From NCBI RefSeq assembly GCF_005864045.1, contig NZ_VBSP01000011.1:1-55319 (forward strand): 55,319 nt of DNA, given 5' to 3'. Positions 1 through 10,283 of this stretch are shown piece after piece (positions within the stretch are counted from its first letter, which is position 1; each line of letters starts with the position of its first letter). Source of the stretch: Ruoffia tabacinasalis. Its GTDB lineage: Bacteria; Bacillota; Bacilli; Lactobacillales; Aerococcaceae. The position numbers and the translations under genes were made by a program. The notes under the pieces were generated by a model, which had not been told where the DNA came from, searched no databases, and saw nothing but the letters and a program-made list of their open reading frames with translations.

Positions 1-148
1 AGCTTTGTTGACCTTTTTTAAACTGGTGGTCGTCCAGCGAAATTGTTTGGTTGTCTGTTCCGTAGAACAGATCCCCTTACACATTTGGTGTGTTTATCTT
101 TGTTCAGTTTTCAATGAGCTTTCGTTGCGGTTGTGATGCAACTTTATT
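1..148 (-). promoter_or_regulatory. Leader of a presumed rRNA operon leaving the window on the left
   Basis: Read on the minus strand, this stretch follows two tandem strong promoters. It contains TTGAAAACTGAACAAAG (98-114), which resembles the conserved processing or antitermination-type sequence seen in Firmicutes rRNA leaders and spacers. No open reading frame is visible. A 16S rRNA gene probably starts just beyond position 1. This is inferred, because the rRNA itself is not in the window. A tRNA cluster or another highly transcribed stable RNA is the alternative. Confidence 0.6.
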
Positions 149-178
149 AGTATAGCACGTTTATGAAGTCAAAGTCAA
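149..178 (-). promoter_or_regulatory. Promoter P2 of the presumed rRNA operon
   Basis: On the minus strand there is a -35 TTGACT (173-178), an 18-bp spacer and a -10 TATACT (149-154). It is the downstream member of a tandem pair, the arrangement usual for rRNA operons. Confidence 0.7.
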
Positions 179-239
179 TAACTTTTTAAAAGTATTTATT
201 TGGTTTCTCGTACTCGTTGTCTGCTAAGACAACTTTTAA

Positions 240-269
240 ATAATACCATGTGCGCCATAACAATGTCAA
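240..269 (-). promoter_or_regulatory. Promoter P1 of the presumed rRNA operon
   Basis: On the minus strand there is a consensus -35 TTGACA (264-269), an 18-bp spacer and a -10 TATTAT (240-245). It lies about 90 bp upstream of P2. The tandem spacing and near-consensus boxes fit an rRNA P1-P2 pair. Confidence 0.7.
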
Positions 270-424
270 TAACTAATTAAAGTTTTTTGAATTTTTTATG
301 CGTTTTTGGTTTTCTTTGTAACCGCTACAAACATTACTGTAACGACTTATATAATGTTAACACTGCATTTACAATCTGTCAATAGTTTTGTAAATTATTT
401 GTAAATTTAATGTAAACATTCTTT

Positions 425-471
425 GCTGTTAGATATTAGTTACTTTGTCTCGTAACAGCAAGAACTAATAT
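425..471. repeat. Two interlocked inverted repeats upstream of the prepilin peptidase gene
   Basis: GCTGTTA (425-431) matches TAACAGC (453-459) in inverse, and ATATTAGTT (433-441) matches AACTAATAT (463-471). The arms alternate (a, b, a', b'), so both hairpins cannot form as a simple nested structure. The stretch lies about 120 bp before the prepilin peptidase start and could be a regulator site. Apart from this and the promoters listed separately, I see nothing in 270-578 beyond AT-rich sequence. Confidence 0.4.
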
Positions 472-591
472 AGCATGGAATTCAGCTATAGGTCAACCTT
501 TTTTTAGCATTTATCTATTATTTTCTACTTTACGTAAATTTAATAATGGAATTGGCTTTTTTTCTTGTATATATCATTAGGAGGTTTTTAT

Positions 592-1290
592 ATGATGTAT
601 ATTTTTCAGTTTGTTTTCGGTAGTTGTCTTGGATCCTTTGCTTATTGCTTTGCGTTTGATTGGGTACACCAGCAAATCTGTTTAACTCGTCGCTCTACTT
701 GTGATCATTGCTCTACTACACTTAAAGCTTTTGATTTGATTCCAATCGTTTCTCAAGTCTTAAGTCGATTTAGGTGTCGCTACTGCCAGAAGCCAACGAG
801 TTCCTTCTATATAATAGTCGAAGTCATGAGTGGTCTTTTGTTCGTATGGACTAGCTTTGTGTTTAAGGAGTATCACATCTACTTTATCATGGCCTTTGCT
901 TTAGTAAGTTTATTAATGATCTACTGTGATATACATGCCATGATGGTTCCTGATATGCTTCAGTTAGTACTTTTATGTCTTGTTTTGTATATTGTATATG
1001 TAAGTGAGCTTGATTTTGGCAATCAATTATTGCTTGCGCTAGCAACTTTTAGTTCTTTCTTCGTCTTTAACACACTAAGGCCTGCTTCTATTGGAGGGGC
1101 AGATATTAAAGTCTTTACGATTCTTTCATTATGTATCCCTGTTTCTCTATTCCCTATGTTTTTGTTCATTACTTCCGCTACCGCCCTATTTTATTTCTTA
1201 TTTGGTTACTTATTTAGATTTAAGTCCACAGGTGCTTTACCATTTTTCCCATTTATATTTTTCGGTCTGTATTGCATCCTCTCTATCTAG
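592..1290 (+). CDS. comC: Prepilin peptidase, ComC/PilD family
   Basis: Type IV prepilin leader peptidase, a membrane aspartyl protease that processes competence pseudopilins. The 232-residue protein starts with a short hydrophobic segment, followed by paired CxxC motifs (CDHC and CRYC, residues about 38-67 of the chosen start) typical of the zinc-binding N-terminal domain. Several membrane helices follow. The two catalytic Asp regions are visible as YCDIHAMMVPD and GGADIK. The start ATG at 592 is chosen because AGGAGG (579-584) sits 7 nt upstream; an in-frame TTG at 565 lacks a ribosome site. It stands alone between the presumed rRNA promoters and rpoC, facing rpoC tail to tail. With the SigH-like sigma factor at 24663 it suggests competence genes in this genome. 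The family is clear; a role in competence rather than pili is inferred. Confidence 0.88.
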   Translation: MMYIFQFVFGSCLGSFAYCFAFDWVHQQICLTRRSTCDHCSTTLKAFDLIPIVSQVLSRFRCRYCQKPTSSFYIIVEVMSGLLFVWTSFVFKEYHIYFIMAFALVSLLMIYCDIHAMMVPDMLQLVLLCLVLYIVYVSELDFGNQLLLALATFSSFFVFNTLRPASIGGADIKVFTILSLCIPVSLFPMFLFITSATALFYFLFGYLFRFKSTGALPFFPFIFFGLYCILSI

Positions 1291-1300
1291 AATATGAATA

Positions 1301-1346
1301 CAAAAAAACGCCCGCTCACTAATTTAACTCAGTGAGCGGGCGTTTG
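1301..1346. terminator. Bidirectional terminator between comC and rpoC
   Basis: A 15-bp GC-rich perfect stem (1306-1320 with 1331-1345) and a 10-nt loop, flanked by A and T runs on both sides, serves the convergent comC and rpoC. Confidence 0.85.
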
Positions 1347-1363
1347 CATATGAAGATATTTAA

Positions 1364-4300
1364 TTATTTAAATGAAGACTTAGCGTCTTTTTCTTCTTTT
1401 TCGGCTTCAGCTTTTTCAGCTTCGGCTTTTTCTTTCGCAATTCTTTCTTCTTCTAAAATTCGTTCGATATCTTCTGAAGTTGATGTTTCAAGTGAACGGT
1501 AACGGTTCATACCAGTTCCGGCAGGAATTAGTTTACCGATAATAACGTTCTCTTTCAATCCAATCAATTCGTCACGATCTCCACGAATAGCAGCGTCAGT
1601 TAAGACACGTGTCGTTTCTTGGAATGATGCAGCTGAGATAAATGAATTTGTCTCTAGAGCTGCTTTTGTAATTCCTAGTAAAACTGGACGTGCAGTTGCA
1701 GGAACTTCTCCTGCTTTGATTGCTGCTTCGTTGGCTTTAGAGAAGTCAGCGATATCTAATAATGCACCTGGCAAGATATCTGTAGAAGCTGGGTCCATAA
1801 CACGTACTTTACGAAGCATTTGGCGAACCATTACTTCCACGTGTTTATCTCCGATTTCTACCCCTTGTCCACGGTAAACATTTTGTACTTCATGTAATAG
1901 ATAGTTTTCAACAGTGATAACATCAGTTACACGTAGTAATTCTTTCGGATCAATTGAACCTTCTGTTAAGGCTTGACCACGTTCTACAGTTTCTCCAACA
2001 GTAACTTTAAGTCTTGATTGGAATGGCACGTTATATGTACGTGTATCTGTAATACCACGAACAGTAATATCTTTAGTACGATCTGAAGCTTTCTCTTCGA
2101 TTGCTTCAATCTCTCCAGCCACTTCTGTGATTTGAGCTAACCCTTTAGGGTTACGTGCTTCAAAGATCTCTTGGATACGAGGAAGACCTTGAGTGATATC
2201 TCCACCACCGGCAACCCCACCCGTATGGAATGTACGCATTGTTAATTGTGTACCAGGCTCACCAATTGATTGGGCAGCGATTGTACCAACTGCTTCACCA
2301 ACTTCAACTTCGTCTCCAGTCGCTAAGTTACGTCCATAACAGTGTTTACATACACCATGAATCGTATCACAAGTGAATACTGAGCGAATCGTTACTTCTT
2401 CGATACCAGCAGCAATAATTTGTTGCGCGATATCTTCTGTAATTAATTCGTTATTAGAGATAATAACTTCATTTGTTTCTGGGTGACGTAAAGTTTTTTG
2501 TAAGTAACGACCGATTAGACGTTCTTCTAGTGATTCAATGACACTATTTCCATCTTTAATCGCTCTAATTACTAAACCTTTGTCTGTTCCACAGTCATCT
2601 TCACGAACGATAACATCTTGTGCCACATCAACTAAACGACGTGTTAAGTAACCTGAATCGGCTGTCTTCAAGGCAGTATCGGTCATACCTTTACGAGCCC
2701 CATGGGTAGAGATAAACATTTCTTGTACGTTTAATCCCTCACGGAAGTTCGATGTGATCGGTAACTCGATAATCTTACCACTTGGAGCCGCCATGTTACC
2801 ACGCATACCAGCTAACTGAGTGAAGTTAGAGATATTACCACGGGCACCAGAGTCAGACATCATGTTAATTGGGTTAAGACGTGGAAGTTTTTCAACCAGT
2901 TCGTTTTGAATTTGGTCTTTCGCACGTTCCCAAGTACGGATAACATTATTATAACGCTCATCTTCAGTGATTAAACCACGGCGATATTGCTTAGTGATTT
3001 TCTCAACGCGGTCATGAGCATCTGTAATGATTCCTTCTTTAGTATCTAAGTTAATAACGTCCGCAACCCCAACAGTAATACCTGATCGAGTTGAGTATTT
3101 ATAACCTAAGTCTTTCATCTTATCAAGCATGATAGATGTTTCAGTAACTTGATAACGTTTGAACACTTCTGCGATCACGTTACCTAAATGTTTTTTCTTG
3201 AATGGAGGAACTAAGTCCATTTCTTTAATCGCTTCTTTGACATCTACTCCATGCTCGATGAAGTATTTATCAGGTGTGCGTTCAATTAAGTTTTCAGTTG
3301 TTGGCTCGTTTAAGTATGGGAACTCTTCTGGCATGATTTGGTTAATAATCACTTTACCAACAGTCGTTACCATTAAACGTTCTTTTTGCCAATCTGTAAA
3401 TGGTTTTCCTTCTAATGAAGCTGCAGGAATGGCAATACGTGAATGTAAGTGTACATATCCGTTTTGGTAAGCTAATTCAACTTCACTTACAGAAGAGAAC
3501 ACCATACCTTCTCCGATACGTCCTTCTTCTTCTAATGTTAAGTAGTAGTTACCTAAAACCATATCTTGTGATGGTGTAACAACTGGTTTACCATCTTTAG
3601 GGTTCAGGATATGTTGTGCAGCTAACATTAATAGTCTTGCTTCTGCTTGAGCTTCTTCAGATAACGGAACGTGAACAGCCATTTGGTCACCATCGAAGTC
3701 GGCGTTATAAGCTTCACACACTAATGGGTGAAGACGAATCGCTTTACCTTCAACGATTACTGGTTCGAAAGCTTGAATACCTAAACGGTGAAGCGTAGGT
3801 GCTCTGTTTAATAGAACCGGGTGTTCTTTAATTACATCTTCAATGACTGGCCAAATTGCGTCATCTTGAGTTTCAATCATTTTTTTCGCGTTTTTAATAT
3901 TTCCTGCGATATCACGTTCAACTAATTCTTTCATTACAAATGGTTTGAATAATTCAATAGCCATTTCTTTTGGTAATCCACATTGGTACATTTTTAATGA
4001 TGGTCCAACGACGATTACTGAACGTCCAGAATAGTCCACACGTTTACCAAGTAAGTTTTGACGGAAACGTCCTTGCTTACCTTTTAACATATGTGATAGT
4101 GATTTCAATGGGCGGTTACCCGGACCTGTTACAGCACGACCACGACGACCGTTATCAACTAATGAGTCAACGGCTTCTTGTAGCATACGTTTCTCATTTT
4201 GAACGATGATGTTTGGTGCTCCAAGATCTAATAAACGTTTTAGACGGTTGTTACGGTTAATAACACGACGGTATAAATCGTTTAAGTCACTTGTTGCAAA

Positions 4301-5044
4301 ACGTCCACCTTCAAGTTGTACCATTGGACGTAATTCTGGTGGAATTACTGGTAGTGCGTCCATAATCATCCAAGTTGGATCGTTACCTGATTCTAAGAAT
4401 GAGTCTAGAATATCAAGACGACGAATCGCACGCGTACGTTTTTGTCCAGTCGCTGTTTTTAGCGTCTCTTTTAATTCTGCTACTTCTGCTTCGATATCAA
4501 CAGCTGCTAATAAATCACCGATTGCTTCGGCTCCCATTTTAGCTTTAAATCGATTACCGAATTCACGACGTTTTTCACGGTATTCTGTCTCAGTTAATAG
4601 TGATTTAACTTCTAAAGGTGTATCACCTGATTCAATCACGATATAAGAAGCAAAGTAAATAACTTCTTCTAATAAACGTGGACTTAAATCAAGGATAAGC
4701 CCCATACGACTTGGAATTCCTTTGAAATACCATACGTGAGTTACTGGAGCGGCTAATTCAATATGCCCCATGCGTTCACGACGTACTTTAGAACGTGTAA
4801 CTTCTACACCACAACGTTCACAAACACGACCTTTATAGCGAATACGTTTGTACTTACCACACGCACATTCCCAGTCTTTTGACGGACCAAAAATACGCTC
4901 ACAGAATAAGCCATCTTTTTCTGGTTTTAATGTACGGTAATTAATTGTTTCTGGCTTTTTAACTTCACCGTATGACCAACTACGGATTTTCTCTGGGGAT
5001 GCTAAACCAATCTGCATTGATTCAAAAGTATTAACATCTATCAA
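1364..5044 (-). CDS. rpoC: DNA-directed RNA polymerase subunit beta'
   Basis: Largest catalytic subunit of RNA polymerase, 1226 residues. Visible are the N-terminal zinc finger (cysteines of CACGK and CERCG), the clamp, the catalytic [12 protein letters not shown] motif with its three Mg-binding aspartates, the trigger-loop and bridge-helix region, and the second Cys cluster ([13 protein letters not shown]). The C-terminus is a short charged tail rich in Glu, Lys and Ala, more variable than the core. The start is TTG at 5044: AGGAGG (5053-5058) lies 8 nt upstream and the resulting IDVNTFESM start matches the usual Firmicutes start, which in B. subtilis is also TTG. It follows rpoB by about 100 bp and is presumably co-transcribed with it. 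Confidence 0.98.
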   Translation of the reverse strand: MIDVNTFESMQIGLASPEKIRSWSYGEVKKPETINYRTLKPEKDGLFCERIFGPSKDWECACGKYKRIRYKGRVCERCGVEVTRSKVRRERMGHIELAAPVTHVWYFKGIPSRMGLILDLSPRLLEEVIYFASYIVIESGDTPLEVKSLLTETEYREKRREFGNRFKAKMGAEAIGDLLAAVDIEAEVAELKETLKTATGQKRTRAIRRLDILDSFLESGNDPTWMIMDALPVIPPELRPMVQLEGGRFATSDLNDLYRRVINRNNRLKRLLDLGAPNIIVQNEKRMLQEAVDSLVDNGRRGRAVTGPGNRPLKSLSHMLKGKQGRFRQNLLGKRVDYSGRSVIVVGPSLKMYQCGLPKEMAIELFKPFVMKELVERDIAGNIKNAKKMIETQDDAIWPVIEDVIKEHPVLLNRAPTLHRLGIQAFEPVIVEGKAIRLHPLVCEAYNADFDGDQMAVHVPLSEEAQAEARLLMLAAQHILNPKDGKPVVTPSQDMVLGNYYLTLEEEGRIGEGMVFSSVSEVELAYQNGYVHLHSRIAIPAASLEGKPFTDWQKERLMVTTVGKVIINQIMPEEFPYLNEPTTENLIERTPDKYFIEHGVDVKEAIKEMDLVPPFKKKHLGNVIAEVFKRYQVTETSIMLDKMKDLGYKYSTRSGITVGVADVINLDTKEGIITDAHDRVEKITKQYRRGLITEDERYNNVIRTWERAKDQIQNELVEKLPRLNPINMMSDSGARGNISNFTQLAGMRGNMAAPSGKIIELPITSNFREGLNVQEMFISTHGARKGMTDTALKTADSGYLTRRLVDVAQDVIVREDDCGTDKGLVIRAIKDGNSVIESLEERLIGRYLQKTLRHPETNEVIISNNELITEDIAQQIIAAGIEEVTIRSVFTCDTIHGVCKHCYGRNLATGDEVEVGEAVGTIAAQSIGEPGTQLTMRTFHTGGVAGGGDITQGLPRIQEIFEARNPKGLAQITEVAGEIEAIEEKASDRTKDITVRGITDTRTYNVPFQSRLKVTVGETVERGQALTEGSIDPKELLRVTDVITVENYLLHEVQNVYRGQGVEIGDKHVEVMVRQMLRKVRVMDPASTDILPGALLDIADFSKANEAAIKAGEVPATARPVLLGITKAALETNSFISAASFQETTRVLTDAAIRGDRDELIGLKENVIIGKLIPAGTGMNRYRSLETSTSEDIERILEEERIAKEKAEAEKAEAEKEEKDAKSSFK

Positions 5045-5140
5045 AGGGCCAACCTCCTTATAAAATTGCCGATAGTCGACAGAGCCACTCGTTTAAAGAG
5101 TGGTCCTCTTATCAATCTATCCTGTTATACTAACTTTTAA

Positions 5141-8100
5141 TTATTTATCAGTGTTTTTCTCTACAGCTTCGCTTGCAGCAACTGGTTTATTAACTGCTTG
5201 TTGTTGACTTGCTTGCTTTTGATCTTCTTTGTATTTTTCTAAGGCGTTAAAGTTAATGATATCGTCATCTTCTTCATCGTCTTGTAAGTCGATTTCTTTG
5301 TGATCTGCATCAAGTACTTGTAGGTCTAATCCTAGAGATTGTAATTCTTTGACTAATACTCGGAATGATTCAGGCACTCCTGGTTTTGGAATTGGCTCAC
5401 CTTTTACAATGGCTTCATAAGTCTTCACACGTCCTACAACGTCATCTGACTTGTAAGTTAGAATCTCTTGTAATGTGTAAGCTGCACCATAAGCTTCAAG
5501 GGCCCAAACCTCCATCTCACCAAAACGTTGTCCACCAAATTGTGCTTTACCACCTAATGGTTGTTGCGTTACTAATGAGTAAGGTCCAGTTGAACGAGCA
5601 TGGATCTTGTCGTCAACCATGTGTCCTAATTTAAGCATGTACATAACACCAACCGATACTTTACGGTCAAATGGTTCCCCTGTTCGACCATCATATAAAG
5701 TAGTCTTAGCATCGTTTGCTAAACCAGCTTCTTTGATTGTCTCCCAAACGTCTTCTTCACTTGCACCATCGAATACTGGTGTAGAGATATTAATACCCAT
5801 CTCACGAGCAGCCATTCCAAGGTGAAGTTCGAATACTTGTCCGATGTTCATACGTGAAGGTACCCCTAATGGGTTCAGCATGATATCTACTGGTGTTCCA
5901 TCAGGTAAGAATGGCATATCTTCTTCAGGCACGATTAAAGAGACAACCCCTTTATTACCGTGACGTCCGGCCATTTTATCCCCTTCACTAATTTTACGTT
6001 TTTGTACAATATAAACACGTACTAACATGTTTACACCTGGTGATAATTCGTCTCCGTTTTCACGCGTAAAGATCTTCACGTCGTGAACGATTCCGCCTCC
6101 ACCATGTGGTACACGTAGTGATGTATCACGGACTTCACGTGCTTTCTCACCGAAGATTGCATGTAATAGGCGTTCTTCTGCAGATAGTTCTGTTACACCT
6201 TTAGGTGTTACTTTACCTACTAAAATGTCCCCATCACGGACTTCAGCACCGATAGCAATGATTCCGTCTTTGTCTAGATATTTAAGTGCGTCTTCCCCAA
6301 CGTTCGGGATTTCGCGTGTAATTTCTTCAGGTCCTAACTTAGTATCACGAGCTTCTGATTCATATTCTTCAATATGAATTGAGGTATATACGTCATCTTT
6401 AACAAGTCGCTCTGACATGATGATCGCATCCTCGTAGTTATATCCATCCCAAGTCATGAAGGCTACTAATGGGTTTTGACCTAAGGCCATTTCTCCATTT
6501 TCCATTGAAGGTCCATCCGCTAAGATATCTCCTTTAGCAACAGTTTCACCTGATTCAATAATTGGTCGTTGGTTATAACATGTACCAGCATTCGAACGAG
6601 CAAATTTAGTTAAACGGTAATCATCGAATGATCCATCTTCCAATTTAACGCGAATACGGTCTGCATCTACATAAGTAACTGTACCAGGACGTTTACATAA
6701 TAATGCTGCTCCTGAGTCATGTGCTGCTTGATATTCCATACCAGTACCAATATATGGTGCTTTAGGATTAATCAATGGAACAGCTTGACGTTGCATGTTC
6801 GCTCCCATTAGGGCACGGTTCGAGTCATCGTTTTCCAAGAAAGGAATTGATGCCGTCGCAACTGATACAACCTGTTTAGGCGATACATCCATGAAATCGA
6901 CTTGTTCTCTTGGAACTTCGATATTCTCAGACTTGTAACGAGCCATAACAGTTTCGTTTGTAAATGTTCCATCTTCATTCAGTAATGAGTTTGCTTGCGC
7001 AACGATATATAAATCTTCCTCATCTGCTGATAAATAATGGATTTCTTCAGTTGCACGGTTTGTTTCACGGTCAACTTTACGGAATGGCGTTTCAATGAAG
7101 CCAAACTCGTTGATTTTCGCATAAGTTGCGAGTGAGTTAATTAACCCAATGTTTGGTCCCTCCGGTGTCTCAATTGGACACATACGACCGTAGTGAGAGT
7201 AATGCACGTCACGTACCTCGTATCCAGCACGGTCACGGGTTAATCCCCCAGGTCCTAAGGCTGATAGACGACGTTTATGTGTTAACTCACCCAGTGGGTT
7301 TGATTGGTCCATGAATTGAGATAGTTGAGATGAACCAAAGAATTCTTTGATTGCAGCAACTACAGGACGAATGTTAATTAATTGTTGTGGTGTCATTGAC
7401 GATGTATCTTGTAGTGACATACGTTCACGAACAACTCGTTCCATACGGGATAATCCGATACGGAATTGGTTTTGTAATAATTCTCCTACTGAACGAATAC
7501 GACGGTTACCTAAGTGGTCAATGTCGTCTGTTCCACCAATACCATAGTCTAGGAATAAGTAATAGTTAATTGAAGCAATGATATCTGCTGGTGTTAAGCT
7601 CTTAACTTCTTCAGTCAGATGACCATTACCAATAATATTAATAATTTGTTCTGGATCTTCTGGTGAATAAACACGAACAACTTGTACATCGATTGGTTCT
7701 GCAACAACTGCTTCTGGAGCAGGGTGTAACGTCACCATGTTTAAGCCTTTATCTAAATAAGGAACTAATTTTTCAATGTCATCTTGCTCTAGTTTAGTAC
7801 CTTCAGTGAACAATACTTCTCCAGTTTCAGGATCCGCTAAAGTTTCAGCTAATGTTAAGCCTAATAAACGGTATCTTAAGTGAAGTTTTTTGTTGATCTT
7901 GTAGCGTCCAACAGGCGCTAAGTCATAACGGCGTGGGTCAAAGAAACGAGCTGTTAATAAGTTTCTTGCACTTTCCGCAGTTTTTGGCTCACCTGGACGT
8001 AGACGTTCGTACACATCTTTAAGTGCTTCTTCCACACGAGTGTCAGCAACGTTTTTATGTACGTCTTTGTCGATGGTTGTGTTTAATAATTCTGATTCAG

Positions 8101-8737
8101 TTAAGATATCATAGATTTCTTCATCTGATCCGAATCCTAAAGCACGAACTAATTCTGTTAATGGTAATTTACGTGTACGGTCAATACGTACATACGCAAC
8201 ACCTTTAGCATCCGTTTCAAATTCTAACCATGCACCACGGTTTGGAATGACTGTTGATGTAAATGTGTGACGGTTTTTCTTATCTAGGCGATCATGGAAA
8301 TATACACTCGGCGAACGTACTAATTGAGAAACGATAACACGTTCCGCTCCATTAATAATGAATGTTCCCATTTCTGTCATCATTGGGAAGTCCCCAAAGA
8401 AAACAACTTGTTCTTTTACTTCATTTGTCTCACGATTCACTAAACGTAATTTTACGTAAATTGGCTGAGAAAAGTTTGCATCATGACTTCTTGCTTCGTC
8501 GACGTTATATTTCGCTTCTCTAAATTCATAGTCTACAAAATGTAACTCTAAGTTTTCTGTGTGGTCAACGATTGGTGAGATATCATCAAACATAATTTTT
8601 AACCCGTCCTCAAGGAACCACTGATATGAATCAGTTTGGATTTCGATTAAGTTTGGTGATTCTAGTACTTCGTTAATACGTGAATAACTACGACGCTCTG
8701 CTTTTTTACCATATTTCACAATATGATGATTACTCAA
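5141..8737 (-). CDS. rpoB: DNA-directed RNA polymerase subunit beta
   Basis: Beta subunit of RNA polymerase, 1198 residues. The rifampicin-binding region reads [10 protein letters not shown] followed by [13 protein letters not shown], with the wild-type Asp, His and Ser positions, so no classical resistance change is seen. The switch and catalytic-face motif [15 protein letters not shown] and the C-terminal clamp-contact region are present, then a low-complexity acidic and Gln-rich tail. The start is taken as TTG at 8737, because AAGGGG (8746-8751) lies 8 nt upstream and the SNHHIVKYG start resembles B. subtilis RpoB, also TTG. A GTG at 8746 overlaps the ribosome site and is unlikely. A promoter and a long structured leader precede it. 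Confidence 0.98.
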   Translation of the reverse strand: MSNHHIVKYGKKAERRSYSRINEVLESPNLIEIQTDSYQWFLEDGLKIMFDDISPIVDHTENLELHFVDYEFREAKYNVDEARSHDANFSQPIYVKLRLVNRETNEVKEQVVFFGDFPMMTEMGTFIINGAERVIVSQLVRSPSVYFHDRLDKKNRHTFTSTVIPNRGAWLEFETDAKGVAYVRIDRTRKLPLTELVRALGFGSDEEIYDILTESELLNTTIDKDVHKNVADTRVEEALKDVYERLRPGEPKTAESARNLLTARFFDPRRYDLAPVGRYKINKKLHLRYRLLGLTLAETLADPETGEVLFTEGTKLEQDDIEKLVPYLDKGLNMVTLHPAPEAVVAEPIDVQVVRVYSPEDPEQIINIIGNGHLTEEVKSLTPADIIASINYYLFLDYGIGGTDDIDHLGNRRIRSVGELLQNQFRIGLSRMERVVRERMSLQDTSSMTPQQLINIRPVVAAIKEFFGSSQLSQFMDQSNPLGELTHKRRLSALGPGGLTRDRAGYEVRDVHYSHYGRMCPIETPEGPNIGLINSLATYAKINEFGFIETPFRKVDRETNRATEEIHYLSADEEDLYIVAQANSLLNEDGTFTNETVMARYKSENIEVPREQVDFMDVSPKQVVSVATASIPFLENDDSNRALMGANMQRQAVPLINPKAPYIGTGMEYQAAHDSGAALLCKRPGTVTYVDADRIRVKLEDGSFDDYRLTKFARSNAGTCYNQRPIIESGETVAKGDILADGPSMENGEMALGQNPLVAFMTWDGYNYEDAIIMSERLVKDDVYTSIHIEEYESEARDTKLGPEEITREIPNVGEDALKYLDKDGIIAIGAEVRDGDILVGKVTPKGVTELSAEERLLHAIFGEKAREVRDTSLRVPHGGGGIVHDVKIFTRENGDELSPGVNMLVRVYIVQKRKISEGDKMAGRHGNKGVVSLIVPEEDMPFLPDGTPVDIMLNPLGVPSRMNIGQVFELHLGMAAREMGINISTPVFDGASEEDVWETIKEAGLANDAKTTLYDGRTGEPFDRKVSVGVMYMLKLGHMVDDKIHARSTGPYSLVTQQPLGGKAQFGGQRFGEMEVWALEAYGAAYTLQEILTYKSDDVVGRVKTYEAIVKGEPIPKPGVPESFRVLVKELQSLGLDLQVLDADHKEIDLQDDEEDDDIINFNALEKYKEDQKQASQQQAVNKPVAASEAVEKNTDK

Positions 8738-8838
8738 GCTCTTCACCCCTTATAAATTTTAGAACTAAGTTAGATGTTACAAGAATGTTACAAATATTAA
8801 CCTTAGGTTACATCTGAGATTTTCACCCAATTTTGGGC

Positions 8839-8892
8839 AAAAAAATAACAAAGGATTGTGGACTCTTGGAAAAAGCGACTCAATCTTTTGTT
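8839..8892 (-). promoter_or_regulatory. Terminator-like hairpin in the rpoB leader (putative attenuator)
   Basis: On the minus strand AACAAAAGATTG (8881-8892) pairs with CAATCCTTTGTT (8847-8858), 11 of 12 positions, across a 22-nt loop and is followed by a U7 run (8839-8845). It lies in the middle of the roughly 220-nt leader, so it could attenuate rpoBC transcription. A structured leader class called Lacto-rpoB is known in front of rpoB in lactic acid bacteria. I cannot confirm membership without a covariance-model search. Confidence 0.45.
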
Positions 8893-8968
8893 TTATTCTG
8901 GCGGAATGTCGGCTGGACAATATTTCAGCAGACTTCCCTTCATCTATACCTATTCTTTGCGTTTATCT

Positions 8969-8997
8969 ATATTACTGGATAATGTCTACTTTGTCAA
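8969..8997 (-). promoter_or_regulatory. rpoBC promoter
   Basis: On the minus strand, -35 TTGACA (8992-8997), a 17-bp spacer and -10 TAATAT (8969-8974) give a near-consensus promoter and a leader of about 220 nt before rpoB. It sits downstream of rsmC and the repeat pair, so rpoBC has its own promoter here. Confidence 0.75.
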
Positions 8998-9086
8998 CAC
9001 CTTATTTACTTTTAAATGAATAACACGCTTTCTTTTGGAAATACGGACATTAATCATCATTTCCTGTGTAATTAAATGCCTTCCGC

Positions 9087-9282
9087 TTATTCCAGTGAGA
9101 ATGGTTCGGTGACCGTAGTGGAACGCCTTCAGCTAATCACAGTCGCTAATGCTATGTGATTGAGCCTCCGTCTCGGTGCGCTACTGAAGCCGTATGTCGC
9201 TCATCGCTCCTACGGTTTCAAGTGTGCGCAGTCGTCCTTATACTACGGTACCTCACCTTTCTCACTTCCATAAGCTCCACTC
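9087..9282 (-). repeat. Structured intergenic repeat A, copy 1
   Basis: About 190 bp, homologous over its whole length to 31448-31640 in the opposite orientation. It folds into a closed multi-branch form. The outer stem is 9094-9101 with 9259-9266, the second stem 9112-9119 with 9242-9249, hairpin one 9135-9141 with 9155-9161, and hairpin two 9186-9194 with 9211-9219. The same stems form in copy 2 with changed bases, including an A-T to C-G exchange in hairpin one. No conserved ORF runs through both copies. Confidence 0.75.
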
Positions 9283-9362
9283 TTCTATTGTTCCAAACTA
9301 TCTTCGTGTTTAATACTTTTCTACAAATTACCTATTAAAGGAATTATGTATTTCTATCGGAG

Positions 9363-9543
9363 TGCCATTTGATAATTCATGTGCCATGACAAAGGACGCC
9401 CTTCCGTATTAGAGTCTGTTCGAACGATAGAGAGATACAGAATCAATAGGAAGACGAGACGACAGCTCCTATACAAAAAGACGAAAGACTTTATGTATAG
9501 AGCGAAAGTCGGTCCCATGGCTACAATGAATTATCAAATAGCA
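9363..9543 (-). repeat. Structured intergenic repeat B, copy 1
   Basis: A palindrome-ended element. The outer arms 9363-9380 and 9526-9543 pair over 18 bp with one mismatch, and 9383-9388 pairs with 9516-9521. Inside is a CTATACA/TGTATAG hairpin that corresponds to CTTTACA/TGTAAAG in the copies at 31016 and 31224, a compensatory exchange. Reading the minus strand, B precedes A, the same order as at the second locus. The remaining sequence between rpoB promoter and rsmC (8998-9086, 9283-9362, 9544-9566) shows nothing recognisable. Confidence 0.75.
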
Positions 9544-9566
9544 CGAAGATATGATAGTCGTTCTTA

Positions 9567-10181
9567 TCATACTTCCTTCTCACTCATGATGATCCAGTAG
9601 CCTTTGTCTTGTTTTACTTTTGTGGCATTTCCGAAGATGTCTTCCATATGTTTCATTAAAGAAGGCGCACCTTGTTTCTTTTGAATGACAGCCCAAACAG
9701 AACCCTTCGGTTTCACTTGTTTGTAGGCATGCGTCAGAAATTCGTGGACAGTCTTTTTCCCTGCACGAATTGGCGGATTTGTTAAGACAAAGTCGTACTG
9801 ATCAGATAATTCAACAGTGGTCGCATCATCCAAAATCCACTCAATCGCTCCGACTTGATTCAACTCGGCATTTCGTTTTGCTAAATCAAAGGCACGTTCA
9901 TTTAATTCCACACCTGTGTAGTGAACGCCGGGAGCACCTTTTGCTAACGTAATGAGAATTGGACCATACCCACTACCTAATTCTAAGACACGCTGCTCAT
10001 CTTCTAGGGACACATTTTCAGAAAAAGTTTCAATCAAACGTTGTGAGCCGTAATCTACTCGGTCTCTAGAGAATACACCACTATCAGTGATTAATTTCAA
10101 CTCAATGCCGTTAACTACTGTCTCGATTTGTTTTTCATCATGTTTACTTTGGGGATTATTTGAAAAATATTGTTCATTCAT
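9567..10181 (-). CDS. rsmC: 16S rRNA m2G methyltransferase, RsmC/YbxB family
   Basis: Class I SAM-dependent methyltransferase of 204 residues, expected to make N2-methylguanine in 16S rRNA. The SAM-binding glycine loop (LELGSGYGP) and the catalytic NPP motif (VLTNPPIRAGKK) used by N2-guanine methyltransferases are visible. It is the short single-domain form typical of Firmicutes; Gram-negative RsmC carries an extra duplicated domain. The ATG at 10181 is preferred because GAGG of AAAGAGG lies 8 nt upstream; a GTG at 10190 overlaps it. In B. subtilis the orthologue ybxB lies between rplL and rpoB. Here that neighbourhood is retained on the rpoB side only. It is divergent from the Cof phosphatase. 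Confidence 0.88.
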   Translation of the reverse strand: MNEQYFSNNPQSKHDEKQIETVVNGIELKLITDSGVFSRDRVDYGSQRLIETFSENVSLEDEQRVLELGSGYGPILITLAKGAPGVHYTGVELNERAFDLAKRNAELNQVGAIEWILDDATTVELSDQYDFVLTNPPIRAGKKTVHEFLTHAYKQVKPKGSVWAVIQKKQGAPSLMKHMEDIFGNATKVKQDKGYWIIMSEKEV

Positions 10182-10283
10182 ATGCTTCACCTCTTTATAT
10201 ACTTAGCAATATCATATCACTTTATTTTGATTCATGTTAAACTATAGCTAGAAAATAATCTAAAAATTATTGGAGGATATTAA

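Noticed and set aside
500-560. Competence (cin-box/SigH-type) promoter before comC
   Set aside because: TTACGTAAAT is present, but it does not match the TACGAATA type box well enough.
4206-4646. 146-codon ORF antisense to rpoC, and similar long antisense ORFs in rpoB, rplJ and aldolase genes
   Set aside because: They mirror codon patterns of strongly conserved genes, with no ribosome sites or recognisable motifs.
9156-9600. Small plus-strand ORFs of 60 and 73 codons inside repeats A and B
   Set aside because: The homologous repeat copies at 31016-31640 do not preserve these frames, while their stems are preserved; no ribosome sites.
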